Made by a program: the position numbers and the translations under genes. From Ostrinia nubilalis (Eukaryota > Arthropoda > Insecta > Lepidoptera > Crambidae), in contig NC_087112.1 of the NCBI RefSeq assembly GCF_963855985.1, positions 994,501 through 1,058,500 on the forward strand: a DNA stretch of 64,000 nt, given 5' to 3'. Under the pieces are notes generated by a model. That model worked only from the letters and a program-made list of their open reading frames with translations. It was not told the DNA's origin and ran no database searches. How positions within the stretch are numbered: position 1 is the first letter of the stretch; each line of letters begins with the position of its first letter. Below are positions 24,401 through 36,400 of this stretch, piece by piece.

Positions 24401-27400
24401 TTTTAAAAAAGCTTACCTGCATAAGCAGTGAGGTATAATGCTACAGCCGCATTGAGCTTCCCCATCTTAGCTTCGGCAGCTTTCTCAAGCTCCTCCACGG
24501 CCGACGCGTCTAGTATTGGTCCTTCGTAATTCTAAAGATCGAAACACTCTTTAATACAAACATCACAATATAATCATCATCAGAAATACCTACATTTCTG
24601 ATAAATATTAAATCTATTTTTAAGGCATGCAGACACTACCACCACCAGTTAATTCAGAGTTGACCAATAGGTACTATACCATCACCAATTTAATATGATT
24701 CCATAATGCAATAGATACGAGGTGTTTTAGTACGAAATCGGGAAAATTATGAAAAATTGTTTTGTGTTAAGAAAGATTTTGATGTCGTGTCCTTCTCCTT
24801 TTTTAGTCCCCCATAAAATTATAGGACTCCTTGTAGCAACCAGTATTCCTTAGAAAATTGAATTTATAAAATATCGATTACAATACAAGTAAAAATCTTA
24901 ATATTTTCAGTTAGGTAACAATACCAAATAATATAAGCGTCCAGCTGTCCAAACTATCTTAGATATTTAGAAAAAGAGGTTTTCTTTTCACTTTTTTTTC
25001 GAGTTTCGACCCACAGGTGCATCCATGCAAAAAAAATACAATTCTCAAATAAATGACACTGTACTTCAAGAACTTTATACATAAGTACTTTTTTCATAAA
25101 AATAAGTTATATAACCTGAGAAGGACACGAGACCCACCAGAAGGATAGCAAACCTGTTCAAGCGCCGCCCTAGCGTGGTCGATAGTCCCGCAAGCGATTT
25201 GAGCGGCCGCGATGAACGAAGCCCTTCGCAGCGTGGCGTCCATCTTGTCGTCTTGTATGAAGCTATTGCGCGAGCGCTACGGGGAACATTAGTACCGAAC
25301 CATAGACAGATGCAGGTTAGAGAGAAATACACCCGTATTCACAAACGATACTTAGAATAGAATAGAATATTGTTTATTTGGCACAATAAAAAATATAGGC
25401 ACAATACAAAATAAAACATACTTATAAGAACTAAAAAATAAACCATAACCCAATTAAAATAAAGAGTGCCCTGTGCCAAAAAGGTCCCTGGCTCAGCATT
25501 AGTCGTGACATTAAAGGTGCCACGACACTGATTTTCAGCAAGGACCTTACTTACAAGGACCTACTTGCTTATGTAAAGCAGCAAATCGAACGCACAGCGT
25601 TGAATAGAGCTCTGTGATTGGTTCGTGTGTCACCCTGTGCGTCCACACGTACTGTGAGACCTCATACTATTGTTTGTAAATACGGGCGTTAGTCTATTTA
25701 CAAAACCATAAGTTGGCATGCAACTGATAGTTTTAGGGCCGATTTTTCAATCGTCAGTTAACTTTTATCTGAAGAATAAACTTGTCATTTTGACATATTT
25801 CTCATACTGAAACTGTCAATCTGCCAAACTTATTCCTCAGTTAAAAGTTATCCAACGATTGAAAAATCAGCCCTTAATTGATTAATGAACAATGAGAAGA
25901 ATGCAGAATAGAAAAGACAAAAGGTGATGTGTTTTTTGCCAGTATTTAATTTGATGTTAATAAATGGCTTTATTTATGAAACACATTACCACTTGTACTG
26001 TGTAGAAAAGAATAAAGATAGTTAAGTTGTTTTGTTTAAGCATAATGATGTGGGCCACAGTTCCAGCTATCCATTTCCGGTAATGCCGTCTCGTTCTATC
26101 GCAAATAATTTTGATAAGAGCAATAGAATAAATGAAATGGGTATCTGGAATTGTGGTCACTGTACAGTGTATACACTAGAGATGAAACGGATAGTTGTTT
26201 GGCCGGATACCGGATACCGGATATCCGGCCAGCTGCTAGGCCGGATAGCCGGATATCCGGCGGCCGGATAGTTGGTCAATTGTCTCATTGCATGTCATGA
26301 CGAGTTTAGCGCCGCACAGGTGCTTCGAACGCGATCAGTGGGTCTATTAGTAGACTAGACTAGTCACACTTTTCGAAAATCGAATCCGTCCGAATAGAAT
26401 GTCAGATTTTGCCACCTGTCTAGGGGGTAGATCAATTCGGGCGATTTCGGTTGCCACCGGAGTGTGATTGAATAGCGAAAATTAAATTAGTTTACTTCCT
26501 GCGTAATCTGACTGAACTGCATCATGTCATCAGATCATCAGTGAAAAAAGATCGCCTATTTTATTTGGCAATATTTCGAAATTAACAAAATATTTACTAT
26601 TTATGTATTCGTCATTAGACTGAATAGCCCAGAAATAGAAATTAGTTTTTTGAAATTGGCTTTTTGTAACTTTTTGGATTTTAAATAAAAGCCGTCATTA
26701 TTATAAGCCATTTTATTGACATTTACCTCAAAGATTAATGCATTTAATTTTATTAATAGGAAATTGTCGTAGTTTTTTAATATCCGGTATCCGGCCGGAT
26801 AGTGAGTTACTATCCGGTATCCGGCCGGATAGTAAATTTAGGCCGGATATCCGGCCTACCGGATAGTTACCGGATATCCGTTTCATCTCTAGTATACACC
26901 CACCATAGTTAAAATTGATAGGAGGTGAAAAAATGCAACTTTTCAATCTTTTATCAACACTAATAATACATTACATTCATCTGCAAAAATACTTAGAATT
27001 ACTTCATACCCCAACATGCAATTGCAAACCATTCAAGCTCAAGAAAGAAGTGTTAAACCAAACCAAACCAAAGTAATCTATAGCCCGACCAGGAACATAA
27101 AAACCCTCGCCATGTTGCGGAAAACTAATGGTACTAATTTCTTTTAATGGCAACAGTAACTGAAAACTTCATTGACATGTCACCTTGCATGTCAGTCTAT
27201 TGCTGTCAAAGTGTAAACAAACTTTATTTTAAATGTGTGCAATTGATTTTGTGAATTAAATTGCTAAACTCTTTTTATAGTCGTGAAAGAAAAGTGGTTC
27301 ACAATGTGTTAAAGTATTTGTCGAAGAGAAATACTAAGGGTTCGGACAATATTTTCATTGAATAATGTTTCCGACAAAGGTTGTCAAATTGACTGACATG

Positions 27401-30400
27401 TTTATCGCATAGTACAGTCCACTATGAAAATTAGCTGTGGTTTGTTTCAACTACCTATTTTTAAAAAAAATTTCACTTTCTAAGTGTTGAATTTTATGGA
27501 ATTGGGAAAGAAGTACCGAGTTTGAAGCGTTCATGAGCAAACATTGCAGTTGAATTTTCAAGTTCTGAATTTGATTATTGATGAATAATAAAATAAATCC
27601 TACTAGCTCGATTGATGGTTTCATTTAATTTATTTAAACCAGGTTACCTATAATAATATTTTTTCGTTAATTTATGAAAATATCAAACTAGCCCGTAATC
27701 CTGAATCCTGATACATAAAGTTAGCCTATTAATTTAACACAGGTACGACTGTACTCAGTGTTGCACTATTAAATGCAATTGACGCGCCTCTATGCCAGGG
27801 TTTTTATGTTCCTGGTCAGGCTATACATGTTAAGTATAAACCCATCAACAAATTAGTAACTCACCCGACATAGCTCGCCTCTCTTGAGCGTGCGAGGGTC
27901 CAAAGAGAAGTACATCTGTGTGGACAAGTCTGCTATCCTCATGGCAGCATCTTCAGCTTTTTCTGAATTCTAGATGGATAAAATTAGTTTTAATGTAAAT
28001 AAACTTCGTATCCGTAAACGAACTAAAGTCGCTGACATAGCCCGACGGATTAGCAAGCTGAAGTGGCAGTGGGCAGGGCACATAGTACGCAGAACCGACG
28101 GCCAATGGGGCAGCAAGATTCTGGAGTGGAGACCACGTACCGGAAAGCGTAGCGTATAACGTTCACACACAAGGTGGACCGACGACCTCATATAGGTAGC
28201 AGGAAGGCGCTGGAAGCCCGCTACCAAGCGGTAAATAAGGAAATCTTTGGGGGAGGCCTATATTCAGCAATAGACGTCTTGTGGCTAAAATGATGATGAT
28301 GATTGTTGCTCATATTTTGTGCCAGTGAGTGTAGGTCAAGCTATATTTGGGACGTGTATAAGCGCCCTGGAAAGTGCCTAAGAACTGAATGTATTTCTAC
28401 AGGGTGACTGGTAATTAGTGGCGGAGCCGTTAAGGGGAGGTAGTCTAGTGTTATTCTGACAGATATCACTTTGAGACCTACCGTCCTTATTTATGTTTTT
28501 GTTTAGCAGTTTTTGCATAAATCAATGACAGTTACGAAGATTTAACGATTAATGTCACTTATTTAGAATTATCTTTGTTGCAAAAGAAAAAACGTAGGAT
28601 GATGAAGGTATGATTCAAAAGAAGAACTTACAAGATCGGCTGAGGTAGCCTCTGAGAGCGCCTTCATGCAGTCGCACAGCTCTTGCAGTTCGTCCAGAAG
28701 CTTCTTTCGCGCCTCTTCGGTAGGCTGCTTCTTAGCAGACTCGTGAACTCCTAAAAATAATATAATAAGTCGTTTCAACTACTATAACAATTACGTCTTC
28801 GTAGTAGCTGTACCAATCGGGCACATTTTAAGGACCCCCTAAGTACAAAAAAGCAGCAAAAGTGTTACTTAGTAGCACGACGTAGCGATCACGAGACTTT
28901 TGGTGGCATTTCGTCGGCCGTTTGGTGTAGTGGTTCGAAACGGACAACTATTCCGGAGGTAGCGGGTTCGATTCCCGCACAGTACTAACATTTGTGTGCA
29001 TGAACATATTTGTTTGTATTGGACAGGGTGTTTTCTATGTATAATAAGTATGTATTTACAAAAAAAAAGTATTTAAGTATGTTTATATCCGTTGTCTAGT
29101 ACCCATAGTACAAGCTTTGCTTAGTTTGGGACTAGAAGCGCAGTGTAAAATGTCCAAGGATATTTATTTATTTATTTTTATTTATATGATTGTTGAATGG
29201 TCCACAGATAAAGCTGAGGACCCCCATACATTATGGTCCAATTCTTATGATATAGTGCATTTTAAATCTTCACGAAATAAATTGGTTTTAAAGACCACTT
29301 ACCATCAATAATGCTGGGCATGTCAGCTTCCATAGTTTTCACTAGTTTTCTCGCTTCTTCGATGTTGCTTTCGCTTGGCTCTGAAAAATCAAAAAACATT
29401 ATACTACATTTTTACTGCCTAAATACCGGTTATTTGATGTAACTAATGGTGTTTCTATTATTTGCTACAAAACAACTGATTTAATGAATGTTGATTGATA
29501 TTCTTAATTAAAACTCACCAGCTAAGAAAGAGACGATTTTGACGGAGTTAGAGTTGAGTTTATTAAGTTTTCTGACGAAGTCCAGTGACATGTCTCGCCG
29601 CATTGGAACTTGGCCGACCTAAAATATGACAATAAAGATGACATATCCTGGGATTGTAAGAATTACACAAGGAATAAGGAACTATTTGTAAACATTTCAT
29701 AAATGGTTAATTTCTATAAGTCCCTTCAGGATTTGCCACACTGGGTGTGGAAGCCAAACCAACGCGATCACACGCGATCAGCCGGCGTGCAGCGATGGCG
29801 ATCAATACATTTAAGTCTGATCGCCATCGCTGCACGCCGGCTGATTGCGTGTGATCGCGTTGGTTTGGCCGAACCTTTAGGGTGCGGTCTGCGGTCAAGT
29901 AAAAGCAATGTTTGCTAGCCCGCACGATCAGATCGCATCAATACAAAATTTATGGAGACCGACAATGTCGTTCATACATGTTGCGGGCTGCGTTCCCTTT
30001 GACCAGACCGCAGAACTCATCCAATGTGGAAAATCCTTTAAAGTTCTAAGTTAAAGTTGGCAAAAACTTACCACAATATTTTGACGATTGCTCCCTTTAT
30101 CTGTGACCACTACCTGCTGCACCGTCATTATTTGAGTCCCTTGAGTGATTACCTGGCCTGGACAAATTGGTTTTGGATTAATAATAGCTGCTAATGACAT
30201 TTGCTAGTAAGAAATTAGACCTGAAAAACTAATCTTCTTTGTAGGGAATAGAATCTTTCATAACAAAACAGTTACCTAGTTACCTAACTATTTTAATAAG
30301 AAATCACACAAATTTTTGGTTGACTAATGCCCATTTTCACCATCAATTCCCAATTTTTAAGTGACCCCTATGGTAACACAACAAGTATTTTGTTTTCTTA

Positions 30401-33400
30401 GGGTCAATTAAAAATTAGGGATTGATGGTGAAAAAGGGCTTTAAAATAATTTAATTTAAAATCTTTATTGCACCCACATAGCGGTACAACAGGCGAGCTG
30501 AATGTCATGTGACAATCTCTTCCAGCTAACCAAAAAGTTAACCAAAACAGAGAATTTGAGTAGGCGGTATAATTATTTGGTAATTTTAATTCGAATTTGC
30601 ATACGTTTAGGTTAAAACTAAGCGAGTATACAGAGCGTTTATTACCTGGTTCATAAGAGATGATTTTGCTCGGCCCAACGAACGTCTCCTCCACTAAAGC
30701 CTTGGAGTTGTGCTGAATGTGCTCCATCAGGTGACCCCTGCCAAACGAACGTAAAATTACTTTGTGTATGGATGGTTATGGCATTGCAGGCTGTCTGAAA
30801 AAGGTGTTTTTGAAGAGCATCATTATCTCACCATCCAGTACGATTAAATCATGCCAGATGCTTGTGAAGTGAAGGTTAGCACCAAGTTTGTGAACTCAGT
30901 ATTTTTTCATTTGACCCCCATGCCTGCCTGTTGAAGTCATTGGCCCCTGGTGTCCCCTGCCTATTGAAGTCACTAGCCCCTGGTATCCCCTGCCTGTTGA
31001 GATTCACTGGCCCCTGGTTTCCCCTGCCTGTTGAGATTCACTGGCCCCTGGTTTCCCCTGCCTGCTAAGGTCACTAGCCCTTTGTTTCCTGCCTATCACA
31101 GTAGCCCACCTGCCTTTGTTTGTCACCTGTCATCCGCTTTGCAATGGAGGGAAGTCGAACCTTAATTTCGAACTCCTCCTATGTTCTTCTGATTAATTTC
31201 GTTGCGGGTCCAATGACAGTTTAACTTTCCCCCGGGACAAACTTGACCTTCATTGGTTGGGTTATTGGCGGTCAAGCTGTAGATCCTGGCTACACAGGAG
31301 TTGCAGTGGTGGGAACGAGAGGTAGGAATAGTCTCGAGTAGCTCACCTGCCAGCCTCCACGTACTCCTCACCTACGGCGTGGTGGACGGCGCTCTCGGCC
31401 TGCCACTTGGCCTCCTTGCGGCGCAGAGAGGTAGCCGGCCCCTGGTGTCCCCTGCCTGCTGAGGTCACTGGCCCCTGGTGTCCCCTGCCTGCTGAGGTCA
31501 CTAGCCCCTTGTCCCCTGCCTGTTGAGGAGTCGCAGCAGCTCACCTGCCAGCCTCGACGTATTCCTCGCCTACAGCGTAGTGGACGGCGCTCTCGGCCTG
31601 CCACTTGGCCTCCTTGCGGCGCGGAGAGGTAGCCGGCCCCTGGTGTCCCCTGCCTGCTGAGGTCACTGGCCCCTGGTGTCCCCTGCCTGCTGAGGTCACT
31701 AGCCCCTTGTCCCCTGCCTGTTGAGGAGCCGCAGCAGCTCACCTGCCAGCCTCGACGTATTCCTCGCCTACAGCGTGGTGGACGGCGCTCTCAGCCTGCC
31801 ACTTGGCCTCCATGCGGCGGCGGATGAGGTCGATGTAGCCTTGCAGGATGTCTCGGATCCGGTGCGCGTCGTTCGTCTTTACGCTGTACTCCTTGTCGCT
31901 GAAAGAAGGATGCATATGGTTATTTAAATTAGCAATAATATAATTTGTTCTCTATAAAAAAAGTGACCTCAAACTACGCAGATCTTATACAGGGTAAAAC
32001 CCGATCGAGGTAAGGGTAGGGTTGCCAGGTCCATCCACAAAAGCCGGACTTTGTGCTTCATTTGGCCGGACATTTTACCCTAAAAGCCGGACATGTGACG
32101 GGGGGGGGGGGGGGGTGCAATTAGTGTCAGCTCATGAGTGAGTACTATCATCATCGGTTGCTTACCAACATCCTGATGCGTGCGCTTCATATGATTCTGT
32201 GGCTCGACTTTTGCCTGACGCGGCAACCAAATAAAAAGCCTAACAAAAGCCGGACAGGCCGGACAAGGCAATATTTGCCCGAACAAGTCCCTAAAAAGCC
32301 AAACATGTCCGGCTAAAGCCGGACGCCTGGCAACCCTAGGTAAGGGCTATATTTCACCGGGACACCATGTTGGTACCAACAAAATGTATACAGCTCTATA
32401 GAGTTTGTGTCCGTTTGGTTGCGCGAAGCTGTATACATTTTGTTGGTAGCGGCGACTGGTTGCGTCGCCATGGTGTCCCGGTGAAATATAGCCCTAACTG
32501 CTGACCTGGCAGCCGTGACGTCACATCGTCGCTCTGGTACGGGCAGGGCGAACGCGGGAGTCGCATTCCAGCAAGGTGCGCTCTTGTGCGCTCAAGTTAG
32601 CTCGATTGGGTTGTAGCCCAGGAAGTCGTACGATTTTAAAAGTCGTAAGCTTCAAAACCGCACTTGGGAATCGGGCGCGTTTTTATTCAATTGGGCGTTT
32701 CGCCGGAGATCAGCATGCATTCTGCGTACACGCTTATTACCTGTAGTCTCCAAAATTCAGGGTGAAGGTCTCTGATTTCCCGGCGTGGTAGGTCTTGACC
32801 TGCGTCAGCGGCCAGACCTGCAGGATCTCTTTCGTGACCTCGTCGAGGCGCAGGATCGACTCCGCGTTGATGCCAAGCAAGCGGGGGACCAGCTTCTTCT
32901 TGCCTTTCTGTTTTTCCTGTACAAGGTAGACAGTAAAAGGAATAATATTTTAATGGTGTAGGTAGTTGTTCGATATAATTACATACTTGGAAAAAAAATA
33001 GGTTATTGGAACTCACTTAACACAATCTTTTCATCCTACTTAAAAACGTCATTATCATCATAAAAAATATCGATAATGTATAACGTAACATTTTTATACC
33101 TTACGAACTGTGTATGAATAATTATTGCGTTAAACTAATACTTTTCTGAATTAGATGGACCTAACTCTCAACCCTGCAGTAGTTTAATAGATCCCAGATG
33201 ATGATGTCCCAAATTTTTAATCCTAGCCTGGTGAAAGAGCCGTTACGCGTCTACGCCGCTATGGTGACACAATTTTTATACTAAAAAACTTGTCCAGGAG
33301 AAAAATCTTAGTCAAAATCATACCTTGACCAAGAAGAATGTGACGCCATAAGTGGGCAGGTCCCTGGCGGTCTTGGTGTAGAGATACTTGGCCTCTATGG

Positions 33401-36400
33401 GGCTGAGGCCGCTGTGCTTGCGGTATTCCTTCAGGATCTTCTTCTCGGCGCCCCAGGAGCCCGAGTACTGCTCAGGGAGGTACTCGTTTAGACTGCGAAC
33501 AAACCACAAGGCTATAAAGCAAGGCTTCCCAATCAGTGCGTCGCCTTGGGTCGTCACCACAGAGCATATCGTCACGGCACTAACCCAAAGGCGTCGCGTG
33601 GCGATCGAAAATAAATGTAGAGAAAGAAGTGAGTTTGGCAATTTCCAAACTTGAGCCCCGATTTGAGAAGCTATGCTCAGAAAAGTAAGCACAGCCTTCT
33701 CGTTATTTTGCGATGCTTCTATAATTACAAGGCGCAAGGGAGCATCGCAAAAAATATGGCCAATTTCCAAGGGCGTCACAGTAAAAAAAGTTTAGAAAAC
33801 CCTGCTTTAAAGCAACAATAATGTAGGTAGTCGTATTGGGTTACCTAATTTTACCTAAGTTGATTGCGAAATCCGTTAAAAATTTTGTTTGTCTAAAAAT
33901 CTTTTTAAAACCTGTGTATATCGACGTCTGTTACTGGGATGTTTCGTTACATAGAAAAAAAACTTAACGCGTAATTTACAACCAATGTTAGTAAAATACA
34001 ATCAGTTTCTTAGAAAGATTAGGGCTTGTGAAAATCCATTTCGTACTCACTTTTCGATCAGCCCAGGCTTATGCTTGTCTTCCTGGAAGTCGCCGTAATG
34101 CACCTGGCACTGAATGCCCGCAAACTCCACCGCTAAAACAAAAATATGAAATGTTATGACGGTAGAAATAAATTAGATTTATCTTTGGAGGCAGCCATGT
34201 TTTTAACTTTTTACTACTTCTTTATGGACATAATAGGCGCTGCTGTGGAGCATATCCGGTAAAGATTATTTTATAATAATCAGTATTTAACACACAATAT
34301 ATGAAATTATTATTTAAATATACTAAATAATTAATCCTAATTTATAATGAATTTAGTTATCCAAAAATAATTGTCTTAATGGTTTAACAATATTTCAAAT
34401 TAATCAAACCATCAATATATCCGTTTGGCGCCATTATTGTATTTTACCAATTTTATTATTGAAATCTGAATTAAATAACCTTGAGACACTAAGATATTAT
34501 TATAATAAATGTCTATTTTAGAAAGAGTGAATGCTTAATTATTTATATCCGAACCAATTTAAATATATTATTATGTCATAATCTAGCTGAATAATAGCCT
34601 CAACTTCCGGTAGCGCCCCGTAATGGCGCTCACATTAATTTGTAAAAAAATAATTTGAAAAATAATGTGTAGTCCTGCTTGCAATTGTTAAATTAAATTA
34701 AAAATAATTATACATGTAAGATAAGCTTAACAAAGTGGTGCATCCGGGATGTGACGTAGTAAGGTAGGTACGGCCGGCATTTTTAACAAACACGGAATAA
34801 TAAAATAATAAATAAATAAATCAACTCTATCCGGTCAGTATTCTTTGTATGAAATTCCGTACTGCAATGCAAACTTCTCTAAGTTCTCTATCCGCACCAG
34901 TCACCATCTATAAGACCTGTGATAAGACCGTAACGTAAACGCCTAGCCTCGGTTGACCGCGCGGCGAAGCGAAAGGCGATACGGTGTTGGTTGATCCCTT
35001 TTTCCGGGTTGATATGGGACAAAAGTCGGTGGAAGGTTGAAAAGGAAGCCTATGAGAGGCTTACTTAAGACCTTACTCCTTACATACTGGCAGCATTGCA
35101 TTTAGTCTGCAACTTGATTTCGAATTTAGAATTAGTAATCGGCACGATCTGACATACGATTCGACCACGCGTCGTTGCCAGCTCGCGCCCGCCGCGTCGG
35201 GTGACGTCACGCGCATAAGGAACGTTCTACATTTGAGTGCAGATTGCGCTGCTAACGAAAAATACTCGTACGTATCGATGCGAGTGTGATTTAAATGAAT
35301 TAGGTACAAATTGTTTTTAGTTCATCCTATAAAATCCTATCCTAATTAGATATTATTATGTTTAAGACATGGTGTATTATTTTTTTATGAAATAAAATAT
35401 GTAATACCTACACAAAAAGCAAAGTAGGTAGTTAGGTACCTATGTTTTCTGATTCTCTGTTACTTTGTGATTGTCATAATTATTTTAAGAAATAAATAAT
35501 GAAGTAGGTATTTTAAAATTAATACGTTCCTATTTTTTATCAAATGTAAAAAAAATCCTACGTTCTTGCTGTAGAAAGATAAAACATTTCACCCACAAGA
35601 CTAATCTCAGTATAGCCTGACCAGGAACATAAAAACCCTGGCATAGAGGCGCTTCAATTGCATTTGATAGTGCAACACTGAGTACAGTCGTACATGTGTT
35701 AAATTAATAGGCTAAATTTATGTATCAGGATTCAGGATTACGGGCTAATTTGATATTTTCATAAATGAACGAAAAATATTATTAAAGGTAACCTGGTTTA
35801 AATAAATTAAATGAAACCATCAATCGAGCTAGTACGATTTATTTTATTATTCATCAATAATCAAATTCAGAACTTGAATATTCAACTGCAATATCTGCTC
35901 ATGAACGCTTCAAACTCGGTACTTCTTTCCCAATTCCATAAAATTCAAAACTTAGAAAGTGACAAAAAACTTTAAAATAGGTAGTTGAAACAGACTACAG
36001 CTAATTTTCATAGTGGACTGTACTATACGATAAACATGTCAGTCAATTTGACAACCTTTGTCGGAAACATTATTCAATGAAAATATTGTCCGAACCCTTA
36101 GTATTTCTCTTCGACAAATACATTAACACATCGTGAACCACTTTTCTTTCACGACTATAAAAATATTTTAGCAATTTAATTCACAAAATCAATTGCACAC
36201 ATTTAAAATAAAGTTTGTTTACACTTTGACAGCAATAGACTGACATGCAAGGTGACATGTCAATGAAGTTTTCAGTTACTGTTGCCATTAAAAGAAATTA
36301 GTACCATTAGTTTTCCGCAACATGGCGAGGGTTTTTATGTTCCTGGTCAGGCTATAAGACGTTTAATGTATTTGGAATTTTGGATTTAAGAACTCTATGA

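Noticed and set aside
28916..28985. Possible tRNA gene
   Set aside because: A- and B-box words are present, but the acceptor stem does not pair and a SINE body follows; a second, similar head at 55300-55385 confirms a SINE family.
31368..31742. 124-codon frame with repeated SCCGSSTGRGQGASDLSRQG-type text
   Set aside because: Produced by the 199-bp and 34-bp tandem repeats in a talin intron; no exon signals and no homology.
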